NCBI RefSeq assembly: GCF_010095445.2
Contig: NZ_WFGV02000043.1
Location: forward strand, 1-54,115
Length of the DNA stretch: 54,115 bases
Reading direction: 5' to 3'
Origin: Pseudomonas sp. TNT3
GTDB lineage: Bacteria > Pseudomonadota > Gammaproteobacteria > Pseudomonadales > Pseudomonadaceae
The notes below the pieces were generated by a model that searched no databases, was not told the origin of the DNA, and worked only from the letters and a program-made list of their open reading frames with translations. This document shows, piece after piece, positions 40,995-49,023 of this stretch (positions are counted from its first letter, which is position 1; each line of letters starts with the position of its first letter). The translations under genes were made by a program, and so were the position numbers.

Positions 40995-42052
40995 ACGTCA
41001 CCATCCTTCATGTAAGCGCTGCCGAAGGCTCGGGCTGCGATCTTTTGGCCTGGCAGCGGAGCCCGCTCGGACACCAGCTTCGCGTCACGCAGTGCCTGCC
41101 AAAACGCCGCAGGAATTACCGCCGACAACGCCGCCACATCTTCAGCAATCCGGTCCGGACGGCTGGAGCCTGGAATCACCGCCGCCACCGCCGGATTCGC
41201 CAGGGAAAACTGCAACGCCGCTGCTTTGATATCGACACCGTGGGCCGCGGCAATGCGCTTGATATGGTCGACCTTATTGACGATCGCCGGACTGGCTTTC
41301 TGGTACTCGAAGTGCGTGCCGCCCGCCAGAATGCCCGAGCTGTACGGACCGCCGACCACGATCTCGACGTTCTGCGCCAACGCGGCATCCATCAAACGCT
41401 GTAAGGCACGGTCATGGTCGAGCAGCGTGTAGCGCCCCGCCAAGAGAAAACCGTCCGGCTGAGCTTCGGTCAGGTCAAGGGTCAGTTCGCAAGGCTCTAC
41501 CTTGTTCACACCCAGGCCCCAGCCCTTGATCACCCCTTCCTCACGCAACCGCGTCAGCACTTTGAACGCGCCGGTGCGGGCCTGATTGAAGTACTCAAGC
41601 CACTGATCACCGTAAAAATCCTGGGCAATGTCATGCACCCAGACGATGTCCAGACGGTCGGTTTGCAGGCGCTTGAGGCTGTCTTCGATCGAACGCATCG
41701 TCGCGTCAGCACTGTAGTCATTAACGATCTTGTTCGGGCGACCGTGCTCGAACACCCCACTCTTTTCGCCCAGGTCCCGGGCCGAAGCATCTTCGACTTC
41801 ATCAAGAATCACCCGGCCAACCTTGCTGCTGAGCACATAGTCGTCGCGGTTGTATTGCGCCAGCGCGGTGCCGAGGCGAATCTCCGAGAGGCCGGAGCCG
41901 TAGAACGGCGCGGTGTCAAAGTACCGAACGCCCGCGTCCCAGGCTGCGTGCACGGTGGCCATCGCCTCTTCTTCGGGAATGGCGCGGAACATGTTGCCCA
42001 GTGGCGCGGTGCCGAAACCCAGCGTGCCGGGCAATTTGTCTTTCAAGCTCAT
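40991..42052 (-). CDS. Aldo/keto reductase (pyridoxal 4-/L-fucose-dehydrogenase-like)
   Basis: NAD(P)-dependent TIM-barrel oxidoreductase of 353 aa. Catalytic residues are recognisable: Asp46 ('YFDTAPFYG'), Tyr51, Lys77 ('SSKVG') and a His in 'WVHDIAQD'. The sequence type 'LGFGTAPLGN' plus 'SEIRLG' resembles the group containing pyridoxal 4-dehydrogenase and L-fucose/D-threo-aldose dehydrogenases; the substrate is inferred only to that level. It is first in the operon and divergent from a LysR gene. Its C-terminal tail 'QKIAARAFGSA' is encoded by a palindromic intergenic-type repeat (41021-41047), so the normal end of the protein may have been replaced. Confidence 0.88.
   Translation of the reverse strand: MSLKDKLPGTLGFGTAPLGNMFRAIPEEEAMATVHAAWDAGVRYFDTAPFYGSGLSEIRLGTALAQYNRDDYVLSSKVGRVILDEVEDASARDLGEKSGVFEHGRPNKIVNDYSADATMRSIEDSLKRLQTDRLDIVWVHDIAQDFYGDQWLEYFNQARTGAFKVLTRLREEGVIKGWGLGVNKVEPCELTLDLTEAQPDGFLLAGRYTLLDHDRALQRLMDAALAQNVEIVVGGPYSSGILAGGTHFEYQKASPAIVNKVDHIKRIAAAHGVDIKAAALQFSLANPAVAAVIPGSSRPDRIAEDVAALSAVIPAAFWQALRDAKLVSERAPLPGQKIAARAFGSAYMKDGDV
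41021..41047. repeat. AAAAGATCGCAGCC-type repeat inside a coding sequence
   Basis: On the minus strand it reads 'AAAAGATCGCAGCCCGAGCC' followed by 'TTCGGC', a single arm of the element found between genes at 8.0, 47.4 and 51.9 kb. Here it lies in frame near the 3' end of the aldo/keto reductase gene and encodes 'QKIAARAFG'. Confidence 0.7.
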
Positions 42053-42183
42053 GATTCAATCCTCGTCAGTTTCAGAGGTCGCCTTGCTCAAGGAGTGCAG
42101 GTGACCGTTGAGCAGATCCTAGATTGCTACGATCGGACCGTCCAAGACATAATGTGCAGCACTTGAGTCCCAAGAGGTCTGAC

Positions 42184-43068
42184 ATGATCGACATCCGCCA
42201 ATTGCGCTATTTCGTCGCCGTCGCTGAAGAAGAGCACGTCGGACGCGCTGCCGAACGCCTGCACATCTCCCAGTCCCCCCTGAGCCGTCAGATCGCCCAG
42301 CTCGAAGAACGCCTGGGCCTGACCCTGTTCGAGCGCAGCCAGCAACGCATCCGCCTGACCCGCGACGGGCAGACTTTCCTGGCCGAAACCCGCGCACTGC
42401 TCACCCACGCCAATCGACTTGAATCCCTCGGCAAGCGTCTGGGTCGCGGCGAAGAAGGCGGCCTGTGCATCGGCTACATCGAGAACGCCATGCACGCCGG
42501 CGTGCTGCCCAATGCCCTGCGCGTGCTGCGGGTCGAGCGACCCAGCGTCCACGTCGCGCTGTACAACCTGAGCTCTGTCGAACAACTCGAAGGCCTGCGT
42601 CAGCGTAGTCTGGATATCGCCCTGGTCAGCGAACCACCCGTCGCCGACGATCCGGACCTGCTGGGTTTCCAGGTACTCGACGACCCGATGTTGCTGGCGC
42701 TGCCCGAACATCACCCACTGGCGCTTCAAAAAAACCTGACCCCGGCCGACCTCGTGGATCAGGAGTGGATCGGCGTGCAACACCGCCAGAACTGCGCCAG
42801 CCGCGAAGACTTCGTCAGCGCCTGCATCCGCGCCGGCTTCACCCCCGACATTCGCATGGAAGCCACCGAACCCTTCACGGCACTGGGCCTCGTCGCCTCA
42901 GGCCTGGGCATCGCGATGATTCAAAAAGGGTTAAGCCGCAACGCACCACCGGGCGTGGTGCTGCGGGAAGTGCCGTGGATCGCATTCACCACACCGCTCT
43001 GGGCAGCCTGGCACCGCATCAACCTGCGGCCGCTGGTGGAAACGTTCAGGAAAGTGCTCACCGATTAG
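42184..43068 (+). CDS. LysR-family transcriptional regulator
   Basis: LysR regulator of 294 aa. The N-terminal winged helix ('MIDIRQLRYFVAVAEEEHVG', 'RLHISQSPLSRQIAQLEERL') is followed by a two-subdomain effector-binding region ('LCIGYIENAMHAGVLPNALR', 'LDIALVSEPP', 'ALGLVASGLGIAMIQKGL'). The start at 42184 begins the conserved helix; an upstream TTG frame is ignored. It is divergent from the AKR-SDR-SRPBCC operon (131 bases between starts) and is the likely regulator of that operon. A damaged, diverged second copy of its 3' end lies at 43491-43627. Confidence 0.92.
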   Translation: MIDIRQLRYFVAVAEEEHVGRAAERLHISQSPLSRQIAQLEERLGLTLFERSQQRIRLTRDGQTFLAETRALLTHANRLESLGKRLGRGEEGGLCIGYIENAMHAGVLPNALRVLRVERPSVHVALYNLSSVEQLEGLRQRSLDIALVSEPPVADDPDLLGFQVLDDPMLLALPEHHPLALQKNLTPADLVDQEWIGVQHRQNCASREDFVSACIRAGFTPDIRMEATEPFTALGLVASGLGIAMIQKGLSRNAPPGVVLREVPWIAFTTPLWAAWHRINLRPLVETFRKVLTD

Positions 43069-43082
43069 GAGTCGACACAAAT

Positions 43083-43135
43083 TCCTGTGGCGAGGGAGTT
43101 CACTCCCGCTGGGTTGCGAAGCGACCCCAAAACCT
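43083..43135. repeat. Single-arm repeat after the LysR gene
   Basis: Contains 'GTGGCGAGGGAG' and 'CACTCCCGCTGGGTTGCGAA'. The same stretch recurs after the LysR remnant at 43642-43694, so the repeat was probably carried along when the region duplicated. Confidence 0.7.
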
Positions 43136-43196
43136 GCAAGTGCAACCATCAACCAGGTGGGCACCCTGGACGTTGTCCGACGTGGTCGTAACAGGC

Positions 43197-43457
43197 TCAG
43201 GCCTTCGGCCTGGTTGCCGGCTCTACCGAAGTTTTCTCGCCAAATAGACGACCTGCTATCTGCCGACCTCGCTCCAGCCCTTTCGACGTCAGCCAGATCG
43301 ACTTGTTCTTGCTCACCGGATTTTCAATGAAACCATGCTCATGCAATCGGTTCATGACCTCGAAGTCGTAGCCCTTCCAAGCATTGCCTTTGTCGGTGCT
43401 GAAGGTTGCCAACAGCGCCAGTACGGCGTCTTCAATCATTTTTTCATCGTATTCCAT
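43197..43457 (-). CDS. DUF6429 family protein
   Basis: Small helical, winged-helix-like protein of 86 aa: 'MEYDEKMIEDAVLALLATFS', 'NAWKGYDFEVMNRLHEHGFI', 'NPVSKNKSIWLTSKGLERGR'. This matches DUF6429, function unknown; members are often found near mobile elements. The ATG at 43457 is directly preceded by GGAGG (6 bases). The gene sits between a complete LysR gene and a remnant of a second LysR gene, on the opposite strand, as if inserted in that region. No transposase or terminal repeats were seen. Confidence 0.82.
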   Translation of the reverse strand: MEYDEKMIEDAVLALLATFSTDKGNAWKGYDFEVMNRLHEHGFIENPVSKNKSIWLTSKGLERGRQIAGRLFGEKTSVEPATRPKA

Positions 43458-43490
43458 GATCGTTCCTCCGCTCATGTTCAACAAGTAACT

Positions 43491-43627
43491 CAGCTTAGTC
43501 TCGATATCGTACTGGTCGGTGAACCGCCAGTCGTTGGATTTCCTTCTCCACGGCGCTACGGACGGCGTGGCACCGAATCAACTTGCTGTCGCTGGTAGAA
43601 ACGTTCAGGAAAGTGCTGACCGAATAG
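43491..43627 (+). pseudogene. Remnant of a second LysR gene with internal deletion
   Basis: Bases 43501-43533 read 'LDIVLVGEPPVV', matching 'LDIALVSEPPVA' of the neighbouring LysR protein. From 43535, in another frame, the sequence reads 'WISFSTALRTAWHRINLLSL' and then 'VETFRKVLTE' plus stop, matching 'WIAFTTPLWAAWHRINLRPL' and 'VETFRKVLTD'. About 100 codons between the two segments are missing, and the N-terminal half is absent. The divergence shows an old tandem paralogue rather than a recent copy. Confidence 0.75.
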
Positions 43628-44175
43628 GAGTTACACAATCCCCTGTGACGAGGGCGTTCACTCCCGCTGGGTTGCGAAGCGACCCCAAAACCTGCAACCG
43701 CAGTCATTCAGCCAAACCTCGCACCCAGGTTTTTCGACTGCTACGCAGCCGAGCGGGACGGTGCGACGAATCGACAAGCTCCCTCGCCACAATGTAGTCA
43801 TCGACCAGTTGAAATGATTGAAGGCTGGCACACGAAAACCGAGCAGTTCTGCCAGTTCCCATCCGTGACAAACCGCTAATACTAATTCCAACCATCAGCC
43901 CGGCGGAGCACTGAGTCATGAAGCCCTGCAACCCATCACGTTATGCCACTATCTGACCTGAATCGTTGCCCGCCAACTTTTCCCATGAAGTCGCCAGAAC
44001 CCCATTTGTCCAACATCCAGACTCACTAGCGCTACAGCAGAAAATCATACGACTTTCAGACAAACATAAAATTGAAGTCAGCTTATTTGATCGTTCACTC
44101 GCAGCAGCGGAAGCGGCACTCCGTTCAACCTGACAACGGATTGTGTCTCAGCGCAGTCAATAGCCTGAAACGGGG
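43628..44175. other. 548-base gap with degenerate long hairpin and no supported gene
   Basis: 43640-43800 is a decayed copy of the GTGGCGAGGGAG-type long hairpin, with 'CCCGCTGGGTTGCGAAGCGA' and, about 100 bases on, 'AAGCTCCCTCGCCACA'. Beyond 43800, one frame ending at 44133 reads 'ANFSHEVARTPFVQHPDSLA' and 'IEVSLFDRSLAAAEAALRST', protein-like in composition but without a start codon. It could be the tail of a decayed gene; I cannot name it with confidence. Confidence 0.5.
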
Positions 44176-44769
44176 TCAACGATAACGATACGGCAGCACG
44201 TTGGTCGCGCTCGCGAATAACCCGACACCTGCCCGAGCCGACGGCTGCGCGCTAGCCGTTTGAACATTCGGATCATGCTCGCGAAGGAACACCGGAAGGT
44301 CGGTAACGGGAGGCATTGCCGGGATTTCGAAGTACATCTGGACGATCCAGCCTCGGTGATAGCTGGCGTGATTAACCACGTGCATCAGCATTGCGCCGGT
44401 AGTCATGGTGCCGCTTTCACCCGTGACAAACGCAAACTGAACGAGCTTGCGCAGCGACTCATCAGTCTGGCGCGAACTCCAGTCGCAGTACCAGTGATCG
44501 ATATCTCTTTGCGCCCTGCGCAAGTCAGGCAATTCGGCATGCAGCAAGTCGTGTGACGTCTTGAAGCCGTGGCCTCGGCCTTCGAGATGGGCCTTCCAGA
44601 TGCAGTCCACTACGTAGATGTGATTGAGGGTGCCGATCATGTTCTTGAAGACCGAGGCCCGCTCTCTACCGACCTCACCCGCCGGCAGCGCGACCAGGCT
44701 TTCAAACAGTCGTAAGTCAGCCCAACGTTTGTAATCGGCGAGCAGACAGGCAGTGGCGACATTGATCAT
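44176..44769 (-). CDS. DinB family protein
   Basis: Four-helix-bundle metalloprotein-like protein of 198 aa (DinB/YfiT superfamily). The three metal-binding histidines are at expected positions: His50 ('LNHIYVVD'), His134 and His138 ('VVNHASYHRGW'). The start 'MINVATACLLADYKRWADLR' is typical for the family and follows GGGAG; a longer upstream frame is rejected. Some family members are thiol transferases (mycothiol or bacillithiol dependent); the Pseudomonas substrate is unknown. Confidence 0.85.
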   Translation of the reverse strand: MINVATACLLADYKRWADLRLFESLVALPAGEVGRERASVFKNMIGTLNHIYVVDCIWKAHLEGRGHGFKTSHDLLHAELPDLRRAQRDIDHWYCDWSSRQTDESLRKLVQFAFVTGESGTMTTGAMLMHVVNHASYHRGWIVQMYFEIPAMPPVTDLPVFLREHDPNVQTASAQPSARAGVGLFASATNVLPYRYR

Positions 44770-44987
44770 CGGAAATCTCCCATTGCGATGGGCACACTGC
44801 AAAGCATAGCCCCCTTGGCGCGTGGCATTGCAGACACTGATCATCGGTCACACCGGCCTCGAACATGAAGAAATGACAGGCATTACTTGAAGTGATTATT
44901 CGCGCATCAAGGAACTCCTGAGCACTGTCGGGCATCCTAAGCTATGTGGTAATTCCCTTACGCTTCAAGCTGTCGGAGGACACCGTC

Positions 44988-45305
44988 ATGCGCCGTCTTT
45001 TTCTGATTTCTTCCCTGGTACTGTGTTTACCATTTGGTTCGGCTATGGCCAAGGTCGATGCAGGCGATGTCGCCACGTCGGCCGGGGTTTCAGCGTCCCT
45101 GTATTCAACCTTCAAAGATCACAAGTTGATGATTCCCGCCAAGGACGATGCGTCCAGCTTCGTTGCCAGCGGTGGTGCGATTCGAGGGGTTTATCTGGAG
45201 TCGGTGATGCATCAGATCCGCCAGGATAATCCTGGTCTGAACGCTACCGACGAAGATTTGGCTCGGGCCATTCTGATAAATGACGGCGCGGCAAGCGGGC
45301 AATAG
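44988..45305 (+). CDS. DUF2388 family secreted protein
   Basis: Small exported protein of 105 aa. The signal peptide ends at 'FGSAMA' (about residue 21). The mature part 'AGDVATSAGVSASLYSTFKD' and 'DDASSFVASGGAIRGVYLES' followed by 'LARAILINDG' is the Pseudomonas DUF2388 pattern, function unknown. The ATG at 44988 is preceded by GGAGG. It is followed by a long perfect hairpin. Confidence 0.85.
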   Translation: MRRLFLISSLVLCLPFGSAMAKVDAGDVATSAGVSASLYSTFKDHKLMIPAKDDASSFVASGGAIRGVYLESVMHQIRQDNPGLNATDEDLARAILINDGAASGQ

Positions 45306-45360
45306 AGTTTTTAGCCGCCGACAGATCTGTGGGACAACGACAGATAGGTAGAGTGAAAAA

Positions 45361-45451
45361 TGTGGGAGCAAAGCTTGCTCGCGATAGCACTGTATGAGGC
45401 TCAGTCAACTTGCCTGACACACCGCTATCGCGAGCAAGCTTTGCTCCCACA
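45361..45451. terminator. 28-bp perfect inverted repeat between convergent genes
   Basis: Arms 45361-45388 and 45424-45451 (core GGAGCAAAGCTTGCTCGCGA) are exact complements around a 35-base loop. It lies between the DUF2388 gene and a convergent SDR gene, so it is placed to terminate both. 'GATTTTTC' follows on the plus strand. Confidence 0.75.
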
Positions 45452-45467
45452 GATTTTTCATTGCGCC

Positions 45468-46265
45468 TTAAATGCAGCGATAACGCGATGCCGGCGTTGA
45501 GTTACCGAACAAGCCTGACAGCTCTTTGCGCAGGGCTTCGTAGCGGTCCCAGTGTTCACCATCGTGCAGCCCCGGAATTGTCACCACCTCTCCCGCCGCC
45601 AACCCCACCAGCGCCGCATCGACCATGTCAGTGGCGGACATGACGATGTCCTGCGGAAGATTTTCCACGGGGTTGCCCGCCTCACTCCAAAAGTCCGTAG
45701 CGGTGGCGCCAGGCAACACTGCCTGTACACGAATGCCTTTGTCGGCCAACTCGTGGTGCATCGATTGGCTCAAACCAAGGACGAACGCCTTGGTGCCGCC
45801 GTATACGCCATTGAGAAATTCAGGCGCGATGGCGACGATCGAAGCAATATTGATCACGGTCCCGACGCCCCGAGCGACGAAACCAGGCACAACTGCATAG
45901 GCCAGACGCATCAGCGCGGTGACGTTGAGGGTGATCATGTCTTCCATGTCATCCACCGGGCTGCCCAACAAGGGCATGACACCGCCGACACCCGCGTTGT
46001 TGACCAGCAAGGTGATACTGGCGTCGTTGCGTAGAACCTCTTCGACCCGCAACAGGTCCGCCCTCTCCTTCAAATCAGCAACGATGACCTCCACGGTGCG
46101 GCCGGTTTCGTTGCTCAAGTGATTGGCCAGCGCGTTCAATTTCCCGCGGCTGCGAGCAACTAGAATCAGGTTATAGCCTTGACGCGCCAATCGGTCGGCA
46201 TAGACCGCACCAATGCCGGAAGAAGCGCCCGTAATCAGGGCAGTACCTTTGGAAGAGAGGGCCAT
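45468..46265 (-). CDS. Short-chain dehydrogenase/reductase
   Basis: SDR of 265 aa with 'TGASSGIGAVYA' (12-23), 'NNAGVGG' (89-95), Ser142 ('INIASI'), Tyr155 and Lys159 ('YGGTK'). The lack of a charged residue after the glycine motif and 'LVARSRGKL' at the end of beta-2 suggest an NADP preference. It is divergent from a GlxA-type regulator gene (123 bases between starts), which may control it. Substrate unknown. Confidence 0.9.
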   Translation of the reverse strand: MALSSKGTALITGASSGIGAVYADRLARQGYNLILVARSRGKLNALANHLSNETGRTVEVIVADLKERADLLRVEEVLRNDASITLLVNNAGVGGVMPLLGSPVDDMEDMITLNVTALMRLAYAVVPGFVARGVGTVINIASIVAIAPEFLNGVYGGTKAFVLGLSQSMHHELADKGIRVQAVLPGATATDFWSEAGNPVENLPQDIVMSATDMVDAALVGLAAGEVVTIPGLHDGEHWDRYEALRKELSGLFGNSTPASRYRCI

Positions 46266-46388
46266 TTCAAGTTTCCTTCACAGTGAGGCGATAAGGTCGC
46301 CGGTGTGAACCTTTATAAAGGCACTCACTCTTGTCTCAAATGACGTTTAAAGTACGTTTTCAGGACACTTCCGTTTGAGGACAGATCG

Positions 46389-47336
46389 ATGACTTCCATA
46401 GCCTTTGTCGTGTTTGAGGGATTTCAGTCCATGGCACTGGCCGCGATGCCGGTGTTCGAGTACGCCAACTTCAGTGCTGGCGAACCTCTTTATGACGTCA
46501 GCGTGCTGTCCGAGCACGGCCACACATTGCGTGCCTCCGGGGGTTTGACGGTCGGCACCGAGGCCTTCGATGAGCGCGTGTTCGACACCCTCATTGTGGT
46601 CGGCGGCGATTCCATCCTCGAGCAGGCACCGGCCGGGGTGTTGAGTTTCTTGCGTGACAGCGTTAAAGCCACACGCCGCACCGCATCGATCTGTTCGGGT
46701 GCGTTCGTGCTGGCGCAGGCCGGTTTACTTGAGGGGCGACGGGCGACTACCCATTGGGCGTATGCCCGGGATCTGCAGGCGCGGTACCCGTCGATCCGGG
46801 TGGAAGAAGACCGGATTTACGTGGTCGACGGCTCAATCTGGACGTCCGCCGGGATGACCGCCGGCATTGATCTGGCACTGGCGATGGTCGAAAAGGATCA
46901 CGGCGCCGAGCTGGCCAGGTCCGTGGCGCAGAAACTGGTGATGTACCACCGCCGCGCCGGTGGCCAGTCGCAGCACTCCGCGCTACTGGAACTGGAACCG
47001 AAATCCGACCGCATTCAAACCGTTCTTGCCTACGCGCGTGAACACCTCGCCGAGGCCTTGTCAGTGGAGCAATTGGCGGACGTCGCACGTCTCAGTCCGC
47101 GCCAGTTCAGCCGGGCCTTTCGCGCCGAAACCGGCCAGTCGCCCGCAAAAACCATCGAGAACCTGCGCCTGGAAGCGGCGCGGCAATTGCTGGAGCGCGG
47201 GCGCCTGACCCTCGATCAAATTGCCATCGAAAGCGGGTTCAGTGATCCAAGACGTATGCGCGAAGCTTTCTTGCGCGGGTTCGGGCAGCCGCCGCAGGTG
47301 ATTCGGCGAAATGCCCGAAACGAAAACGCTGCGTAG
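46389..47336 (+). CDS. GlxA-family transcriptional regulator (DJ-1/PfpI plus AraC domains)
   Basis: Regulator of 315 aa. The N-terminal class I glutamine amidotransferase-like (DJ-1/PfpI) domain, about 1-170, has the nucleophile-elbow cysteine in 'ASICSGAFVLAQAGLLEGRR' followed by 'ATTHW'. The C-terminal AraC double helix-turn-helix, about 215-310, has 'LSVEQLADVARLSPRQFSRA' and 'IAIESGFSDPRRMREAFLRG'. The DJ-1 domain in such proteins senses ligands rather than catalysing. It is divergent from an SDR gene, the likely target. GAGG precedes the ATG. Confidence 0.9.
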   Translation: MTSIAFVVFEGFQSMALAAMPVFEYANFSAGEPLYDVSVLSEHGHTLRASGGLTVGTEAFDERVFDTLIVVGGDSILEQAPAGVLSFLRDSVKATRRTASICSGAFVLAQAGLLEGRRATTHWAYARDLQARYPSIRVEEDRIYVVDGSIWTSAGMTAGIDLALAMVEKDHGAELARSVAQKLVMYHRRAGGQSQHSALLELEPKSDRIQTVLAYAREHLAEALSVEQLADVARLSPRQFSRAFRAETGQSPAKTIENLRLEAARQLLERGRLTLDQIAIESGFSDPRRMREAFLRGFGQPPQVIRRNARNENAA

Positions 47337-47372
47337 GCACAGGCGGTGGCCGTAAACTTCCGCACTTGAAAA

Positions 47373-47403
47373 TCAAAAGATCGAAGCCTTCGGCAGTTCC
47401 TAC
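47373..47403. repeat. Single AAAAGATCGCAGCC-type repeat arm
   Basis: Reads TCAAAAGATCGAAGCCTTCG and continues to 'CAGTTCCTAC', 37 bases after the GlxA-type gene and 18 bases before the following small gene. Confidence 0.65.
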
Positions 47404-47420
47404 GCCAAATGGAGTCAATC

Positions 47421-47606
47421 ATGAAAATCTCGGCCCAACTTGCCTTGGTGATTGCCATCGGGTGGGCATTGGCCTGTCGCTCCGGCGTAGGCCTCGCGTT
47501 GGCTGCCGTCACACTGATCCCGCTGATCGCCCGTATTCAGGCGGAAGCAGCGCTGTTGAAGGCGCAGTTCGGCGGCGAGGATGAGGCTGACTGCCACCGC
47601 GGCTAG
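47421..47606 (+). CDS. Small membrane protein (61 aa)
   Basis: Two short hydrophobic segments ('MKISAQLALVIAIGWALACR' and 'GVGLALAAVTLIPLIARI') precede an acidic tail 'FGGEDEADCHRG'. The ATG at 47421 is preceded by GGAG at 7 bases; an in-frame ATG at 47409 has no ribosome binding site. Family not recognised; predicted inner-membrane protein. Confidence 0.6.
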   Translation: MKISAQLALVIAIGWALACRSGVGLALAAVTLIPLIARIQAEAALLKAQFGGEDEADCHRG

Positions 47607-47661
47607 CGATTGGTACCGGGGATTAACTGATGAACGCACTACTCAAAAGTGGTGCGAGCAT

Positions 47662-47713
47662 TTGTGGCGAGGGGATTTATCCCCTCACCACAAGATAAAT
47701 CCCCTCGCCACAA
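47662..47713. repeat. Tandem GTGGCGAGGGGATTTATCCCC palindromes
   Basis: A palindrome (47662-47691) is followed directly by a second half-copy (47694-47713). Of the same family as 17091-17122. It lies between convergent genes. Confidence 0.75.
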
Positions 47714-47746
47714 AATGCGTGAGTGCCGCAAAACGCGAGTACACCC

Positions 47747-48415
47747 TCAAATCGGGTTAAGGCGAATTCGGCCATCAGGATCCGTTTCAACACTGACCGA
47801 GTCATAGCTGGCAAGCGTCGCATGCGGCGTCTGAATCGGATGCGGATGGGTCGACGTAATCACCACCAGATCCGCCCCCGACGCCTCAGCCGCCTGAATC
47901 CCCACGCTGGCATCTTCGAAAATCAGGCAGTCCGTCACATCGAAGCCCAGACGCTTGGCCGCCAACAGGTAACCGGCAGGATCGGGTTTGCCAGCACTGA
48001 CATCCTGCGCAGTCACCAACACCTCAGGTTCCGCAATCCCCGCGGCGGCCATCCGGCGCAAAGCCAGCTCCCGGGGTGCCGACGTCACAATCGCCCATTG
48101 CCTGGCGGGCAGGGATTTCAAAAACTGCGCCGCCCCTGACACCTCGACAATCCCTTCCACATCTTCAACTTCCGCCTGCGTCACCCAGGCGGCTTCCGCC
48201 TCGGCATCCACGCCCGGCAACCCCTGACGGTTAACCGTATCGATTGCCCGAGCGCCGTGGATCGTCGGCAAAAACGACGGCACATCAATACCGTGGCGCA
48301 AGGCCCAGGTGGTCCAGATCCGCTCGGCGGCGGCGATGGAATTAAGGACGGTGCCATCCATGTCGAACAAAAATGCGCGGTAGGGGGTGTTGAAGACAGT
48401 GTCGTGAGCAGACAA
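47747..48415 (-). CDS. HAD-family sugar-phosphate phosphatase-like hydrolase
   Basis: HAD superfamily (subfamily IA) hydrolase of 222 aa. Motif I 'FDMDGT' has nucleophile Asp18 and Asp20; 'VTSAPRE' is motif II; 'GKPDPAGYLLAAKRLG' is motif III; 'IFEDASVGIQAAEASGA' is motif IV. The cap region is alpha-helical, resembling YfbT/2-deoxyglucose-6-phosphatase-type enzymes, so sugar phosphates are likely substrates by family. The start is probably TTG at 48415, behind AAGGAAG; a TTG nine codons upstream is also open but lacks a ribosome binding site. Confidence 0.85.
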   Translation of the reverse strand: MSAHDTVFNTPYRAFLFDMDGTVLNSIAAAERIWTTWALRHGIDVPSFLPTIHGARAIDTVNRQGLPGVDAEAEAAWVTQAEVEDVEGIVEVSGAAQFLKSLPARQWAIVTSAPRELALRRMAAAGIAEPEVLVTAQDVSAGKPDPAGYLLAAKRLGFDVTDCLIFEDASVGIQAAEASGADLVVITSTHPHPIQTPHATLASYDSVSVETDPDGRIRLNPI

Positions 48416-48468
48416 AGAGAGACTTCCTTTCGCAGGTGCCAAGCGGGATTTTCAGCAAATGTACAGGA

Positions 48469-48879
48469 TCAACGTTGAGGACGGTGTGACTTCAACGCGC
48501 CTTCCACACAATCGAGCAACTGCCCGAGCGCCCAGGGTTTCTTGATGAAAGACACCTCGTGCCGCACCCCGGAAGTCTCTGGCGTTTCGAAGCCCGACAT
48601 GATCATGATGGGCTTGTCCGGGTATCGGTCGCCGAACTGGTTGGCCAGATCGGCACCATTGAGTTTGCCGGGCATGGTGATGTCCGTCAGTAGCAGACTG
48701 ACCCTATTGGAGTGTTCCTCCAGATAGATTGACGCAGCGTCTGCACTGATCTGCGGTTCAACCGAGAAACCTTCTTCCTGCAGAATTTCGCAGAGAAACT
48801 CCAGGATTAACGGATCATCCTCAACCACCAGAATCAACCCGCCAGGAAGGGAATCACCCGCCTTCGTTACTGGACTCAT
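48469..48879 (-). CDS. Stand-alone receiver-domain protein
   Basis: Single-domain response regulator of 136 aa: 'LVVEDDPLILEFLCEILQEE', phosphoacceptor Asp66 ('LLLTDITMPG'), 'MIMSGFE' and Lys113/114-Pro ('IKKPW'). There is no output domain, so it probably acts in a phosphorelay or by protein contact; this type is often paired with a hybrid kinase, but none is nearby. The ATG at 48879 is preferred over an upstream frame. It lies 144 bases downstream of the methionine-rich repeat gene, on the same strand. Confidence 0.88.
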   Translation of the reverse strand: MSPVTKAGDSLPGGLILVVEDDPLILEFLCEILQEEGFSVEPQISADAASIYLEEHSNRVSLLLTDITMPGKLNGADLANQFGDRYPDKPIMIMSGFETPETSGVRHEVSFIKKPWALGQLLDCVEGALKSHRPQR

Positions 48880-49023
48880 AACTCTGCCACTCCCTGATTG
48901 CCTTAATGATTTCGCGGGCTCAAATCCGCTGCCTACAAGTATGAGCAGCGGACTCGGCGGAAATTCATTTTTGATACAACCAGACGACAAAATCAGGCGC
49001 CCTGTAGCTGGCGGGTACTTAAA

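Noticed and set aside
43950..44133. 'ANFSHEVARTP' resembling a histidine kinase H-box
   Set aside because: The match is short, no start codon precedes it and the following sequence does not resemble a kinase dimerisation domain; recorded only as possible gene decay.
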